Below the pieces are notes generated by a model. It was not told the origin of the DNA and ran no database searches. It saw only the letters and a list, made by a program, of their open reading frames with translations. A stretch of DNA of 49,394 nt from a bacterium (GTDB taxonomy: Bacteria; UBP6; UBA1177), in contig JAEESW010000015.1 in NCBI GenBank assembly GCA_016290135.1, forward strand, positions 1-49,394. Reading direction: 5' to 3'. This document shows positions 24,323 through 33,470 of the stretch, one piece after another. The translations under genes and the position numbers were made by a program. Position 1 is the stretch's first letter; each line of letters begins with the position of its first letter.

Positions 24323-25524
24323 TGTCTCAGCTCAAATTCTTCCCATTTTTTTTCATTTTTTTATTTTCACTCCGGATTTTTGCCGAATTTGACGAAAATG
24401 CCGGAAGGTCGCCTGTTTTTGTCAAAAAAGGGGAGCCCCATCTTGCTATCGAATGGGCTGTTCCGCTCAAGAAGAATCAGGTCCAGGTGAACAGGCGCGA
24501 AGAGGCGGGCGTGACGTTTTTCGGAGACGGTCTGCTCGTTGCCGCGAGGTCGGGTGAACTTCATTTTTTCGGAAAAAACGGAGAACTCAGATCGACTGCC
24601 GTTTTTGAAGGAGAGTGCACGGTCGCACCGGTCGCAGTCGATGAAACGCACGCGCTTGTTCCTGTTTCGAATTCGGTGTTCATGCTTGAACTCGTAACTG
24701 CAAAAAAAGGGAAGAAGACCGAATACAGCTGGAAAGTCCTCTGGAATATCACGGGAAAGGCTACTGTCGCGGCACAGCCTTTCATTTATGAAGACAAATT
24801 CGTTCTCATCCAGTTCCACGACAGCGCGATCTATGTCGTCGATAAGGAGAGCGGCGAACTTAAAAACATGTACAGCGACTATGAAAACAGCGAGGAACTT
24901 GCCGTTGTGCGCCTTGCTCCGCCGGTAGTTGTCGGAGGAAAGATAGTTTTCGGCTTTTCCGACGGCACTATCACATTTTTCATGCTGCGGGACGAAGGGA
25001 AAGTAGATCTTGTCCCTTACTACAAATTCAAGACCGCGAATGCGATGAAAAGATTCGAAAAACGTGATTTTTTCGATATCCTTTCTTTTGTTCAGATCGA
25101 AGATTCCATCCTTTTTTCAGGCGGGGAATACGGCGGCGTGATCGTTGACGGAAAGCCGGTGAAACTTGAGAACATGGAGGATCTTGAACTTATGAAGTAT
25201 GAGAACGGTTTTGCCGGTTTCGGGCGCCGCGGGATCTTTCTTTTCGATGAGAACGGAAAATTCAAAGCGCAGCCTTTCAAGTCGATGAACTATGTCACGA
25301 ATCTTGTTTTGGGGAACGGTTTTGCGGTCGCGATGACCTCGGGCGAAGGTCCTATGCTGGGCGATACCGATGCTTTCATACATCTTCTTTCACCCGATTT
25401 TACGAAGGATCATTACTCCATGATGATACCGAACGGTGTGTCGAGCAATGCGGTGTGTGACAGGAATTCTTTATACTTCGTTTCGGACATGGGAGTTCTG
25501 TATAAATTTAAAGTGTTAAAATAA
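24322..25524 (+). CDS. BamB-like beta-propeller protein
   Basis: 400 residues with an N-terminal export signal ('FFPFFFIFLFSLRIFAEF'). Its repeats each carry strand-turn-strand patterns such as 'GDGLLVAARSGELHFFGKNG', 'YEDKFVLIQFHDSAIYVVD', 'VGGKIVFGFSDGTITFF' and 'CDRNSLYFVSDMGVLYKFKV', typical of PQQ-type beta-propellers. BamB is the propeller subunit of the machine that inserts outer-membrane proteins. I see no lipobox cysteine at the signal end, unlike E. coli BamB, so the anchoring may differ. Coupled to the YfgM-like gene by TAATG overlap. Confidence 0.65.
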   Translation: MSQLKFFPFFFIFLFSLRIFAEFDENAGRSPVFVKKGEPHLAIEWAVPLKKNQVQVNRREEAGVTFFGDGLLVAARSGELHFFGKNGELRSTAVFEGECTVAPVAVDETHALVPVSNSVFMLELVTAKKGKKTEYSWKVLWNITGKATVAAQPFIYEDKFVLIQFHDSAIYVVDKESGELKNMYSDYENSEELAVVRLAPPVVVGGKIVFGFSDGTITFFMLRDEGKVDLVPYYKFKTANAMKRFEKRDFFDILSFVQIEDSILFSGGEYGGVIVDGKPVKLENMEDLELMKYENGFAGFGRRGIFLFDENGKFKAQPFKSMNYVTNLVLGNGFAVAMTSGEGPMLGDTDAFIHLLSPDFTKDHYSMMIPNGVSSNAVCDRNSLYFVSDMGVLYKFKVLK

Positions 25525-25536
25525 TGGAAAATTTTC

Positions 25537-25564
25537 TTGCAATATCGCAAAAAATGATTAGAAA
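25537..25564 (+). promoter_or_regulatory. Possible promoter for the HU-type gene
   Basis: TTGCAA (25537-25542), 16 bases, TAGAAA (25559-25564). Weaker than others here but with the same spacing. Confidence 0.35.
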
Positions 25565-25604
25565 AGAGCGGCTTTTTTGAGATGAGACTTTTATGGAGGA
25601 ATGA

Positions 25605-25880
25605 ATGAATAAGTCGAATTTAATTGCTGTTTTTTCAGAAAAAGCAAACCTTTCAAAGAGAAATGCGGAACAGTTCGTAAACCTTATGATCGATGCTATG
25701 ATCGAAGCCCTCAACAATGGCGAGCGTGTAGAGATCAGAGGCTTCGGCAGTTTTGTAGTCCGCACTTACGGTGCTTATGAAGGCAGAAATCCCAAAACCG
25801 GCGAAACGATAAGCGTCGATCAGAAGAAACTTCCTTTTTTCAAGGCAGGTAAAGATCTTCTTTCCCGCATCAATGACTGA
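25605..25880 (+). CDS. HU/IHF-family DNA-bending protein
   Basis: 91 residues, the family length. 'MNKSNLIAVFSEKANLSKRN' and 'VEIRGFGSFVVRTYGAYEG' are the dimerisation helices and core strands. 'RNPKTGETISVDQKKLPFFKAGKDL' spans the DNA-intercalating arm with its Asn-Pro tip. It compacts and bends DNA. Whether it is a homodimeric HU or an IHF-like subunit is not clear from sequence. GGAGGAATGA precedes the start, and a strong terminator follows at 25896. Confidence 0.93.
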   Translation: MNKSNLIAVFSEKANLSKRNAEQFVNLMIDAMIEALNNGERVEIRGFGSFVVRTYGAYEGRNPKTGETISVDQKKLPFFKAGKDLLSRIND

Positions 25881-25895
25881 TTAACTTCAGTTTTT

Positions 25896-25917
25896 TGCCG
25901 CTTCGTGCGGCATTTTT
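25896..25917 (+). terminator. Rho-independent terminator after the HU-type gene
   Basis: TGCCGC-TTCGT-GCGGCA (25896-25912) followed by TTTTT. It lies 15 bases after the HU stop and 18 bases before the next gene. It is the clearest intrinsic terminator in the window. Confidence 0.85.
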
Positions 25918-25934
25918 AGCTTTTCGGATAACTT

Positions 25935-28448
25935 ATGTCGTTTAAAGCTGAATTTTATTTTACGGCTGCGGCCATAAGGCTTGCGAGATATTTTATTTCG
26001 CAGAACGACGGAAACGAGATCGTTATGGTCGGCAAAGCCGATCCTGACGGCAAAATCTGTGATCTGCGCCGCGTTGCAATGGGGGATGCAGGCTCTGTTC
26101 CTGCGGTGATAGCCACTGCGGCTCCAGGTGAGATACTCATTCACAATCATCCGAGCGGAAATGTCAATCCGAGCGGTGCAGACATCGAAGTCGCTGCCCG
26201 TGCAGCCGAAAAAAGTGTCGGGTCATACATTGTCGACAACGATGTGCTCAACGTTTTTCCTGTCGTCGAGAGGATCGAACCTGAGAACACTGAAACGGAA
26301 CCTGTCGATCTTGAGGAGGTCGCAGGGATCTTCAGTCAGAACGGCAGACTTGCACAGTCCGACAGTTCGTTCGAGTTCAGGCGTCCGCAGACCGAGATGG
26401 CTCTCTCTGTTGCCGAAGCGGTAAACTCTTCGTCTATCCTGATTTCTGAAGCGGGGACCGGGACCGGCAAAAGTTTTGCGTATCTTGTTCCGGCGCTGCT
26501 CTATGTCTCGAAAAACAAAGGGAAGAGAGTCGTTGTGAGCACTTCGACGATCGCTCTGCAGGAGCAGCTTTTCAATAAGGATATCCCGGCGCTTCTCAAA
26601 AAACTTGATATCTCCGATGTCGGGACTGTCGTTTTGAAAGGGAGGGGCAACTATCTCTGCAAAAGGAGATACGCCGACTTCAGAATGGGAAGTGTTCAGC
26701 TGAAGATCGATGACGCCGCTTCCCAAAAGACTCTCGACATTGTTGAGGAGATCGACCGCTGGCTCAACTACACGGATGACGGATCGCGTTCCAACATGAA
26801 TTCCGCGCTTTCTCTCGATATCTGGAACGAGATCTGCGCCGATGAACTTGCCTGCGAGAAAAGCAAATGCCGTTTTTTCAATTCGTGCTTCTTTTTCAAG
26901 GCGAGAAGACGGGCCAATTTTGCTTCTCTCATCCTTGTGAACCACCATCTGCTCATGGCCGATGTCTCGATGAAATCAGAGGAGGAGGAGGGTGAAGGCC
27001 TTCTGCCGAAATTCGATATTCTTGTAATTGACGAGGCTCACAACATTTTTAAAAGCGCGGTCAGTTTTTTGGGCGAATCGGTCTCGTCGAACACGCTTAG
27101 AAAACTGCTCGGAAAACTTTACAACACTTCGTCAGGTCAGGGGCTTTTGACGAAACTTCTCAACAACAATGCAAATTCGATGCTGCTGAAACCGCTTGAA
27201 AAGGCGGTAAACATACTTTCGGGCGGCTTTCAGGCGAAACTTGCGCACTCGTTTATCCCTGAACTGATCTCTATTTTGGGCAAAAACAGCGATGAAACGC
27301 TTTTCGAGCTTGACGATCCCGAAAAACGGAAGGAAATGACTGACGTTCTCGGCAAAATAGTGACTGTTGTGACCGATGTTACCGATCTGATAGCGCCTGT
27401 AGTGAAACTTTTGAAAGAAAAGGATTCGGAGCATACGGAACTTCGCACTGTTATGGACGATATGAACCGTTCGCTTCTCACAGATCTTGACGGAGTTGTC
27501 GCGAAACTGGCCTCCTACGCCGGTTTCTACAGCGAATTCTGCATCGGGACCAACACTGAGAATCAGGTCTTCTGGGGTGAAAAGAGCGGCGAAACGCTCA
27601 CTCTGACGATAAGTCCGCTCGATGTTCAGAAGATCCTTGCCGACAATCTCTACAAAGGTGTCAAAAGTATAATTTTCACATCCGCGACTCTCACTACAGG
27701 CAGAGATGAACACGGTTTCGATTTCTTTTACCGTGAAAGCGGATTGGACAAGACCGACAGGGAGAAAAAGGCGATAAGTCTGGAAAGCTGTTTCGACTAC
27801 TCTTCCCAGATAAAGGCTTTCATCGGCGGAGACATGCCAGATCCTGCTTCGAACAGAGAACTTTTCGATTCGGAAAGTATCGATGCGGCGCACGACATCG
27901 TCAAGGCTTCAGGGGGCGGAGCCCTTGTCCTTTTTACTTCGATAAGCCACCGCGAAAACGCTCTCAAATACTTTTCGGATCTCGATTTTGAAGTCATTTC
28001 GCAGGGAAAGATGCCTGTCCAGGCGATAATGAAGAAGTTCCGCGAAGACGTGAACGCGACGCTTCTTGCGACCGAGACTTTCTGGGAAGGGATCGACATG
28101 AAAGGGGAGACTCTGCGCAATCTTGTGATAGTCAAACTTCCTTTCCGCTTTCCGAGCCATCCTTTTATCAAGCGTTATGTGGCGCGCCTCGAGCAGGAAA
28201 CCGGGAAAGGCGGATTTCAGGTCTATACGCTGCCGAATGCAGTCCTCAAGTTCAAGCAGGGTTTCGGGAGACTTATCCGCACGAAGAGCGATATCGGGAC
28301 TGTTACGGTGCTCGACAAACGCATCGCAGAGAAGTATTACGGCCGCGATTTTATCAAGTCGGCGCCTGCCGGAGTGAAGTTCAACGTCCTGCCGGTCGCT
28401 CAGATTGTGCGTCAGATCGAAGATTTTTTTGGCAAAAACAATGAATAA
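25935..28448 (+). CDS. JAMM-domain/DinG-type helicase fusion
   Basis: 837 residues. Residues about 1-120 form a RadC-like JAB/JAMM domain with all metal residues in 'ILIHNHPSGNVNPSGAD' (H70, H72, D83). The remainder is an XPD/DinG superfamily 2 helicase: P-loop 'SEAGTGTGKSF' (K179), the four-cysteine iron-sulfur cluster region around 'CADELACEKSKCRFFNSC', Walker B 'LVIDEAHN', and C-terminal motifs 'LLATETFWEGIDMKG' and 'FKQGFGRLIRTKSD'. DinG unwinds DNA at R-loops and stalled forks. The added JAMM fold, usually a metallopeptidase or a DNA-repair-associated domain, is unusual here and its job is unknown. The ribosome site is weak. Confidence 0.88.
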   Translation: MSFKAEFYFTAAAIRLARYFISQNDGNEIVMVGKADPDGKICDLRRVAMGDAGSVPAVIATAAPGEILIHNHPSGNVNPSGADIEVAARAAEKSVGSYIVDNDVLNVFPVVERIEPENTETEPVDLEEVAGIFSQNGRLAQSDSSFEFRRPQTEMALSVAEAVNSSSILISEAGTGTGKSFAYLVPALLYVSKNKGKRVVVSTSTIALQEQLFNKDIPALLKKLDISDVGTVVLKGRGNYLCKRRYADFRMGSVQLKIDDAASQKTLDIVEEIDRWLNYTDDGSRSNMNSALSLDIWNEICADELACEKSKCRFFNSCFFFKARRRANFASLILVNHHLLMADVSMKSEEEEGEGLLPKFDILVIDEAHNIFKSAVSFLGESVSSNTLRKLLGKLYNTSSGQGLLTKLLNNNANSMLLKPLEKAVNILSGGFQAKLAHSFIPELISILGKNSDETLFELDDPEKRKEMTDVLGKIVTVVTDVTDLIAPVVKLLKEKDSEHTELRTVMDDMNRSLLTDLDGVVAKLASYAGFYSEFCIGTNTENQVFWGEKSGETLTLTISPLDVQKILADNLYKGVKSIIFTSATLTTGRDEHGFDFFYRESGLDKTDREKKAISLESCFDYSSQIKAFIGGDMPDPASNRELFDSESIDAAHDIVKASGGGALVLFTSISHRENALKYFSDLDFEVISQGKMPVQAIMKKFREDVNATLLATETFWEGIDMKGETLRNLVIVKLPFRFPSHPFIKRYVARLEQETGKGGFQVYTLPNAVLKFKQGFGRLIRTKSDIGTVTVLDKRIAEKYYGRDFIKSAPAGVKFNVLPVAQIVRQIEDFFGKNNE

Positions 28449-28515
28449 TACTATGAATCGCCTGAAAAATGATTATATTCACGAGATTTTGTTATTTTTA
28501 TAAACGGAGATTTTA

Positions 28516-30240
28516 ATGAGAGTCAGTCAGCTTTTTTTCCAGACATTGAAGGAAGTTCCGAAAGAGGCGCAGATCGAGAGCCACCGTCTGCTTTACCGCG
28601 CCGGAATGATACAGAAACTCGCGAGCGGCGTTTACAACTACCTTCCGCTTGCCCTCAGAAGCATAAGAAAGCTTGAGGATATCATCCGCGAAGAGCTCAA
28701 CAAACGCGGCTGTCAGGAAGTCCTCATGCCTTCGGTCCAGCCGGCCGAACTCTGGCAGGAAAGCGGCAGATGGAACTACTACGGCCCGGAACTTCTCCGC
28801 CTGAAAGACAGAAAGGGCGGTGATTTCTGCCTGGGACCGACACACGAGGAAGTCATCACAGACATGGTCCGCCGCAATCTCAGAAGCTACAAGCAGCTGC
28901 CTTACAACCTTTACCAGTTCCAGAGCAAGTTCCGTGACGAAGTCCGTCCGCGTTTCGGCCTGATGAGAGGCAGAGAGTTCATAATGAAGGACGGTTATTC
29001 GTTCGACGTCAGCGAGGAGAAGGCGAAGGAATCATACAAAAAAATGTATGAGGCTTACAACGCGATCTTCAAAAGAAGCGGTCTTAAATTCAAGCCGGTC
29101 GATGCCGCAACAGGTGCTATCGGCGGCGATATGAGCCATGAATTTCAGGTCCTTGCCGATGCGGGTGAAGATACGATCCTTTCCTGCAGCAAGTGCAACT
29201 ATGCGGCAAACCTTGAGAAGGCGACTTCCGTTTACAGCGAAGGCAGGCTTGATCCTTCGGCGGTCCCGCCTGTTAAAGATGTCGAAACGCCTGACCAGAG
29301 ATCGGTGGAAGAAGTTGCCGCGTTTTTGGGTAAAGATACAAAAGAAATAATGAAATCAATGATCTACATGGTCGATGAAGAGCCGGTCATGATCCTTGTC
29401 AGAGGGGACAAGGAGATCAACGAGGCGAAAGTCCAGGCTTTCTGCAAAGGAAACGCGGTAGAGCTCGCAGGTGATGCTCTGATCGAGGATATTTCCGGCG
29501 CTCCGCACGGATTCATCGGGCCTGTAGGTCTCAGAAAACAGATAAAGATCCTTGCCGACTATTCGGTAACGACTATGCCTTCGCTCACTGCAGGCGCCAA
29601 CAAAGAAGGCTACCACATCGAAAACGTCGTTATGCGCAGGGATTTCACGCCGGATGCGGTCGGTGATTTCGTCGTTACGACGGCGGGCGAGAGATGTCCG
29701 CACTGTGACGGCGTGCTTGAAGAGTGCAGAGGTATCGAAGTAGGGCAGGTCTTCTATCTCGGAACGAAATACAGTTCGAAAATGAAATGTGAGTTCATCG
29801 ACGAAAACGGCGAATCTGTTCCTGCTGTCATGGGCTGCTACGGGATCGGTGTCGGCAGGACGGTCCAGGCCGCGATCGAGCAGAACCACGATGAATTCGG
29901 CATAATCTGGCCGATGGCGCTTGCTCCCTACGAGGCGATAGTCCTTCCGCTTCAGATGAACAAAGAGGAAGTGAAGAACGCGGCGTTCGATTTTTATGAA
30001 AAACTCAATGCGGCCGGAGTTGAAACGGTCATCGACGACCGCGACGAAAGGGCGGGCTTCAAATTCAACGACGCGGACCTCGTCGGATACCCTGTCCAGA
30101 TAATTTTCGGCGCAAAATCGCTTGAAAGAGGCGTTGTCGAAGTAAAGATCCGCAAAACAAACGAAAAGCAGGAGATGAAGATCGAAGACGCTGTTGATTT
30201 TGTCGTCAATTTCAAGAGGGAAGAACTGAAGATCAAATGA
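28516..30240 (+). CDS. proS: Proline--tRNA ligase
   Basis: 574 residues, the bacterial form with an editing insertion. The class II motifs are 'FRDEVRPRFGLMRGREFIMKD' (motif 2) and 'GCYGIGVGRTVQA' (motif 3). The central INS editing domain (about 225-400) has 'KSMIYMVDEEPVMILVRGD' and hydrolyses Ala-tRNA-Pro. The C-terminal anticodon-binding domain has 'VETVIDDRDERAGFKFNDAD' and 'GYPVQIIFGAK'. Its stop overlaps the next gene by ATGA, so it heads a short operon. Confidence 0.97.
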   Translation: MRVSQLFFQTLKEVPKEAQIESHRLLYRAGMIQKLASGVYNYLPLALRSIRKLEDIIREELNKRGCQEVLMPSVQPAELWQESGRWNYYGPELLRLKDRKGGDFCLGPTHEEVITDMVRRNLRSYKQLPYNLYQFQSKFRDEVRPRFGLMRGREFIMKDGYSFDVSEEKAKESYKKMYEAYNAIFKRSGLKFKPVDAATGAIGGDMSHEFQVLADAGEDTILSCSKCNYAANLEKATSVYSEGRLDPSAVPPVKDVETPDQRSVEEVAAFLGKDTKEIMKSMIYMVDEEPVMILVRGDKEINEAKVQAFCKGNAVELAGDALIEDISGAPHGFIGPVGLRKQIKILADYSVTTMPSLTAGANKEGYHIENVVMRRDFTPDAVGDFVVTTAGERCPHCDGVLEECRGIEVGQVFYLGTKYSSKMKCEFIDENGESVPAVMGCYGIGVGRTVQAAIEQNHDEFGIIWPMALAPYEAIVLPLQMNKEEVKNAAFDFYEKLNAAGVETVIDDRDERAGFKFNDADLVGYPVQIIFGAKSLERGVVEVKIRKTNEKQEMKIEDAVDFVVNFKREELKIK

Positions 30241-30815
30241 GAAAAATCTTTTCTCTGATCATCGTTTTTTGTTTTGTCCTGCCCGTTTTTGCCGCAAAAG
30301 TAAAGTATGATCCTGAAATAAAAGTCGATGAAAATCTGACGATCCCGCTCAGGAATTACGGTGTTTTTGCGCCGGCCTCGTTTTCTCTCTACGCGATAGG
30401 GCTTTATGTCGCCGGGACAGAGACCGACAATATGAAGATCAAAGACGGTGACCAGCCGATGGCCATCCGTCTTGTCTCGCTTTCCAATCTTCTCGGCATG
30501 AACAAGCTCATCAGCGAACTCAGACGCGGTTTCAGCTACGGAATGAGCCACGACAAGGAGTTCCTTAAAACGATCCAGACGCGTATCGACACGTTTCTTG
30601 CAATGCTCAAAAATTCAGGCAAAAAACCGAAAAAGAACAAACAGATAACATTCCTCTATCTTCCGGGTAAAGGAACCAGGATCTATTTTGAGTCCGAGCT
30701 TTTAGGCGAGATAAAAGGGCATGATTTCAAGCGCGCCCTCTTCGGGATATGGTTCAACAGCAACTGCGCCGATCCGAAACTTCGCGACGAAGCGATCAAA
30801 ATAAGAAAAAAGTGA
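30237..30815 (+). CDS. Exported chalcone-isomerase-like protein
   Basis: 192 residues with a signal peptide ending in 'VLPVFAA'. The body has 'YGVFAPASFSLYAIGLYVAG' and 'KGTRIYFESELLGEIKGHDF' with 'ALFGIWFNSNCADPKLRD', which match the bacterial chalcone-isomerase-like fold. Bacterial members are periplasmic; none of the plant catalytic chemistry should be assumed. The start overlaps the proS stop by four bases, and rpoH follows closely, giving proS-chi-rpoH. Confidence 0.72.
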   Translation: MRKIFSLIIVFCFVLPVFAAKVKYDPEIKVDENLTIPLRNYGVFAPASFSLYAIGLYVAGTETDNMKIKDGDQPMAIRLVSLSNLLGMNKLISELRRGFSYGMSHDKEFLKTIQTRIDTFLAMLKNSGKKPKKNKQITFLYLPGKGTRIYFESELLGEIKGHDFKRALFGIWFNSNCADPKLRDEAIKIRKK

Positions 30816-30822
30816 GGTCATT

Positions 30823-31719
30823 TTGAGCGAAAAACAAACTCTCACCAAAATCCCGATACTGTCTCAGAACACGCTTTCGACCTATATCCGCAGCGTCCTT
30901 TCTGTCCCTGATCTGACACGTGAAGAGGAAGCCGACCTTTTTAAGGAGTTCAAAGAGACACAGAGCAAGGAAGCGGCGCAGAAGATCATCGTAAGCAACC
31001 TGAAACTCGTCGTTAACCTTGCATATAAATTCAGGAATTTCCGCGATGTCCCCGATCTCATTCAGGAGGGGAGTCTCGGTCTTCTCACCGCTCTGCAGAA
31101 GTTCGATCTCGACAAAGGTGTCCGCTTTGCCACTTACGCGACGTGGTGGATCAAGGCTAAGATACAGGAGTTCATCATCAGTCAGATGAGCATAGTCCGC
31201 TTCGGAAAAAGCCGGGACGAGCGCAAACTTTTCTTCAACATGATGGCGACGATAAAGGATATCCAAAGCTATGACAAAGACGGTGAGATATCGAAGGAGG
31301 AACTTATCCAGGAAGTTGCGAAAAGGCTCAATGTCACTCCCGACAAAGTCATCGACGCGCTTCAGGTCGTCTCATCATACAACGATGTTTCTATAGACCA
31401 GACGATCGAAGGAAGCGACGAAAAACTGATCGAACTCAAAGACAAAAGCGATTTCGATCAGGAGATCGACGACGAGGATATGAGGATCAAGCTTAGAAAT
31501 GCGATAAGTACGCTTAACGAAAGGGAAAAATTCGTTATCTGGAACCGTTATCTTGCCGATGAAACGATGACTTTGGAGGAGATCGGCGAGAAATACGGCA
31601 TTTCAAAAGAGCGCGTCAGACAGATCGAATCACGTGCGCTTGCCAAGATCAAAATGTTTACGATGAAAGCGCCGAAACTGCTTCCGCAGGCTTCAGGCGA
31701 TGCAGAGGATATCTTTTAA
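30823..31719 (+). CDS. rpoH: RNA polymerase sigma-32 (heat-shock) factor
   Basis: 298 residues. Region 2 reads 'DLIQEGSLGLLTALQKFD' and 'FATYATWWIKAKIQEFI', and the RpoH box appears as 'DERKLFFNMMATIK', which separates it from RpoD and RpoS. Region 4 has the helix-turn-helix 'TLEEIGEKYGISKERVRQIE'. It directs transcription of chaperone and protease genes. The start is a TTG at 30823, seven bases after a GAGGT site; no ATG fits. No N-terminal 1.1 region is present, as expected. The stop is four bases from the convergent lipoprotein stop. Confidence 0.92.
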   Translation: MSEKQTLTKIPILSQNTLSTYIRSVLSVPDLTREEEADLFKEFKETQSKEAAQKIIVSNLKLVVNLAYKFRNFRDVPDLIQEGSLGLLTALQKFDLDKGVRFATYATWWIKAKIQEFIISQMSIVRFGKSRDERKLFFNMMATIKDIQSYDKDGEISKEELIQEVAKRLNVTPDKVIDALQVVSSYNDVSIDQTIEGSDEKLIELKDKSDFDQEIDDEDMRIKLRNAISTLNEREKFVIWNRYLADETMTLEEIGEKYGISKERVRQIESRALAKIKMFTMKAPKLLPQASGDAEDIF

Positions 31720-31722
31720 AGC

Positions 31723-32748
31723 TTAGATGCACTTTTCGCCGTTCCATTTGAAACCGGCTTTGCATTTGAAACGGCATTCGCTGCCTATCTCGATCCTGCA
31801 CTGGTACTGACTGCCGTCAAAAGTGAGTTCTCCGAAACATTTGTAGCATTTTCCTGTCTCTTTGCCGTACTCGTAATCGTTTTCGCAGGGAACTGTGGGT
31901 GTGCAGACCCATTCGTCAGTCGAAGCTACTGCGCCGTTTTCTGTGAACGAAGATGCATATTCCATGGGATTGGATGCAGGATCGTATGTTTCCTGAATCT
32001 CGCCTGATTTGTTGAATTTATAGATCGGTTTGCCGCAGCAGCACGGAGCCTGTTCGCTGGAATTGCTCGCCTCTTTGAAACAGGTCGAAGCAGGATCCTG
32101 CTTGTAGATAAAAACTCCGCTTTTGCTTGTAAAGTACATTACGTAGGCATACTGGCCGCAGCCCGTGTATTCGCAGAGTCCGTCAACATCGCCTGTTCCT
32201 TCCGGACAGTCAGGAGGCAGAGGTTCTTTGGATGAAGGAACTGTATTTTCGAATGTCGAAGATGCCGCTTCTTCGTTGTAGCTCCCGGCATTTGAAGGTG
32301 AAAAACCTTCGCTTCCGCATTCCTGTTCCAGATATTCAGCAGTGTTCCATACACCGTTTTGAGGAAGCCCGGCACATTCTGTTGTTCGTTTCGTCCCTGG
32401 TTCACACACGCCGTGATCATCCGGTTCTTCATGTGTGTCGGCATCGTCATCGGGCGTTGTATCGCCGTCATCATTTACGGTGTCGACGTCATCATTTGCT
32501 GTGTCGCCCTCATCATTTACGGTGTCGGCGTCATCCTCGGACTCTGTGTCGGTCTCGACCGGCGGCGTGTCGTTGTCATCGGAAACGGCCTCTTCTTCAT
32601 CGGTCGCAGGATCGGAGTCGGTGTCTTCATCGTTCAGAGTCTCTTGCGGTTCATCAGTTTCAGGATTCGTGATACGCATACTTTCTTCGCAGGAGATAAA
32701 AAACAGCATCGCTGAAATCAGCATGAAAATGAGAGAAAACTTTTTCAT
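31723..32748 (-). CDS. Lipoprotein with acidic Asp/Thr linker and Cys-rich C-terminus
   Basis: 341 residues. The signal MKKFSLIFMLISAMLFFISC ends in a lipobox. Residues about 30-120 are acidic linker with DTVNDDGDT-type repeats. The C-terminal domain (about 125-341) is Cys-rich: 'CPEGTGDVDGLCEYTGCGQY', 'EQAPCCCGKPIYKF', 'CENDYEYGKETGKCYKCFGE' and 'CKAGFKWNGEKC'. No enzyme motif is recognised. GGAGGG precedes ATG 32748, and a TAAAAT -10 (32796-32791, minus strand) lies upstream. It is the same type of protein as at 11544. Confidence 0.83.
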   Translation of the reverse strand: MKKFSLIFMLISAMLFFISCEESMRITNPETDEPQETLNDEDTDSDPATDEEEAVSDDNDTPPVETDTESEDDADTVNDEGDTANDDVDTVNDDGDTTPDDDADTHEEPDDHGVCEPGTKRTTECAGLPQNGVWNTAEYLEQECGSEGFSPSNAGSYNEEAASSTFENTVPSSKEPLPPDCPEGTGDVDGLCEYTGCGQYAYVMYFTSKSGVFIYKQDPASTCFKEASNSSEQAPCCCGKPIYKFNKSGEIQETYDPASNPMEYASSFTENGAVASTDEWVCTPTVPCENDYEYGKETGKCYKCFGELTFDGSQYQCRIEIGSECRFKCKAGFKWNGEKCI

Positions 32749-32837
32749 AGAACCCTCCACAAAAAGCCTTAACAAGAACAAAAACTCTTAATTTTACTCC
32801 GAATCTTAAAAAAATAAAGCCGGTTTTCTGTATGTTT

Positions 32838-33470
32838 TTATGAATTTCCCGAAACGGTTCCGGGTTTTATCTTTCCCCCGGTCCTTTCGACCAGATCCGC
32901 AATGAATTTTTCGACTGAAGCGATCGGGATCCTGACTGTGACTGAACTTCCTGTTTCGGTATAAGTCGTTGATTTTATTTCCAAACCATCAAATCTGCCG
33001 ATGTAGCTCATTGCGATTCCGGTGAAATCGAAAGGGATATTCACAACGAGTTCCTTCTTTATTATGACGGTCTCGATTTTTGCAGAATCCAACGCGGCTC
33101 TTGCAGATGCTCCGTAAGTTCTTGTCAAACCGCCTGTTCCGAGCTTGATCCCGCCGTAATAACGGACACTTGTGACCAAAACATTGAAAAGTTCCTTTCT
33201 GAGGATCTCGTTGTAGATCGGAAGTCCTGCTGTGCCCGAAGGTTCGCCGTCGTCGCTGTAACGGAAAACCGCTGTTTCTCCTTCACCTAAAAGATAGGCA
33301 AAACAGATATGTGTGCAGTCGTAATGGATCTTCCAGAGTTTTTTGACGGTCTCCTCGGCTTCTTCTTTTGTCGAAACGGGGAAGCACTGCGATATGAAAC
33401 GGCTGTTTTTCTCTTTTATTTCTATCGGCTGCGTCGGCTCAAAGAGAGTTTTGTACTGTTCGATCATCAT
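32838..33470 (-). CDS. yigZ: YigZ/IMPACT-family protein (UPF0029)
   Basis: 210 residues. 'KNSRFISQCFPVSTKEEAEE', 'THICFAYLLGE', 'DDGEPSGTAGLPIYNEI' and 'VTSVRYYGGIKLGTGGLTRTYG' are the conserved core of the YigZ/IMPACT fold, followed by a smaller C-terminal ferredoxin-like domain. The biochemical role in bacteria is unsettled; eukaryotic IMPACT acts in translational control. The gene overlaps lgt by 32 bases on the same strand and is part of the lspA-lgt-yigZ operon. Confidence 0.9.
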   Translation of the reverse strand: MMIEQYKTLFEPTQPIEIKEKNSRFISQCFPVSTKEEAEETVKKLWKIHYDCTHICFAYLLGEGETAVFRYSDDGEPSGTAGLPIYNEILRKELFNVLVTSVRYYGGIKLGTGGLTRTYGASARAALDSAKIETVIIKKELVVNIPFDFTGIAMSYIGRFDGLEIKSTTYTETGSSVTVRIPIASVEKFIADLVERTGGKIKPGTVSGNS

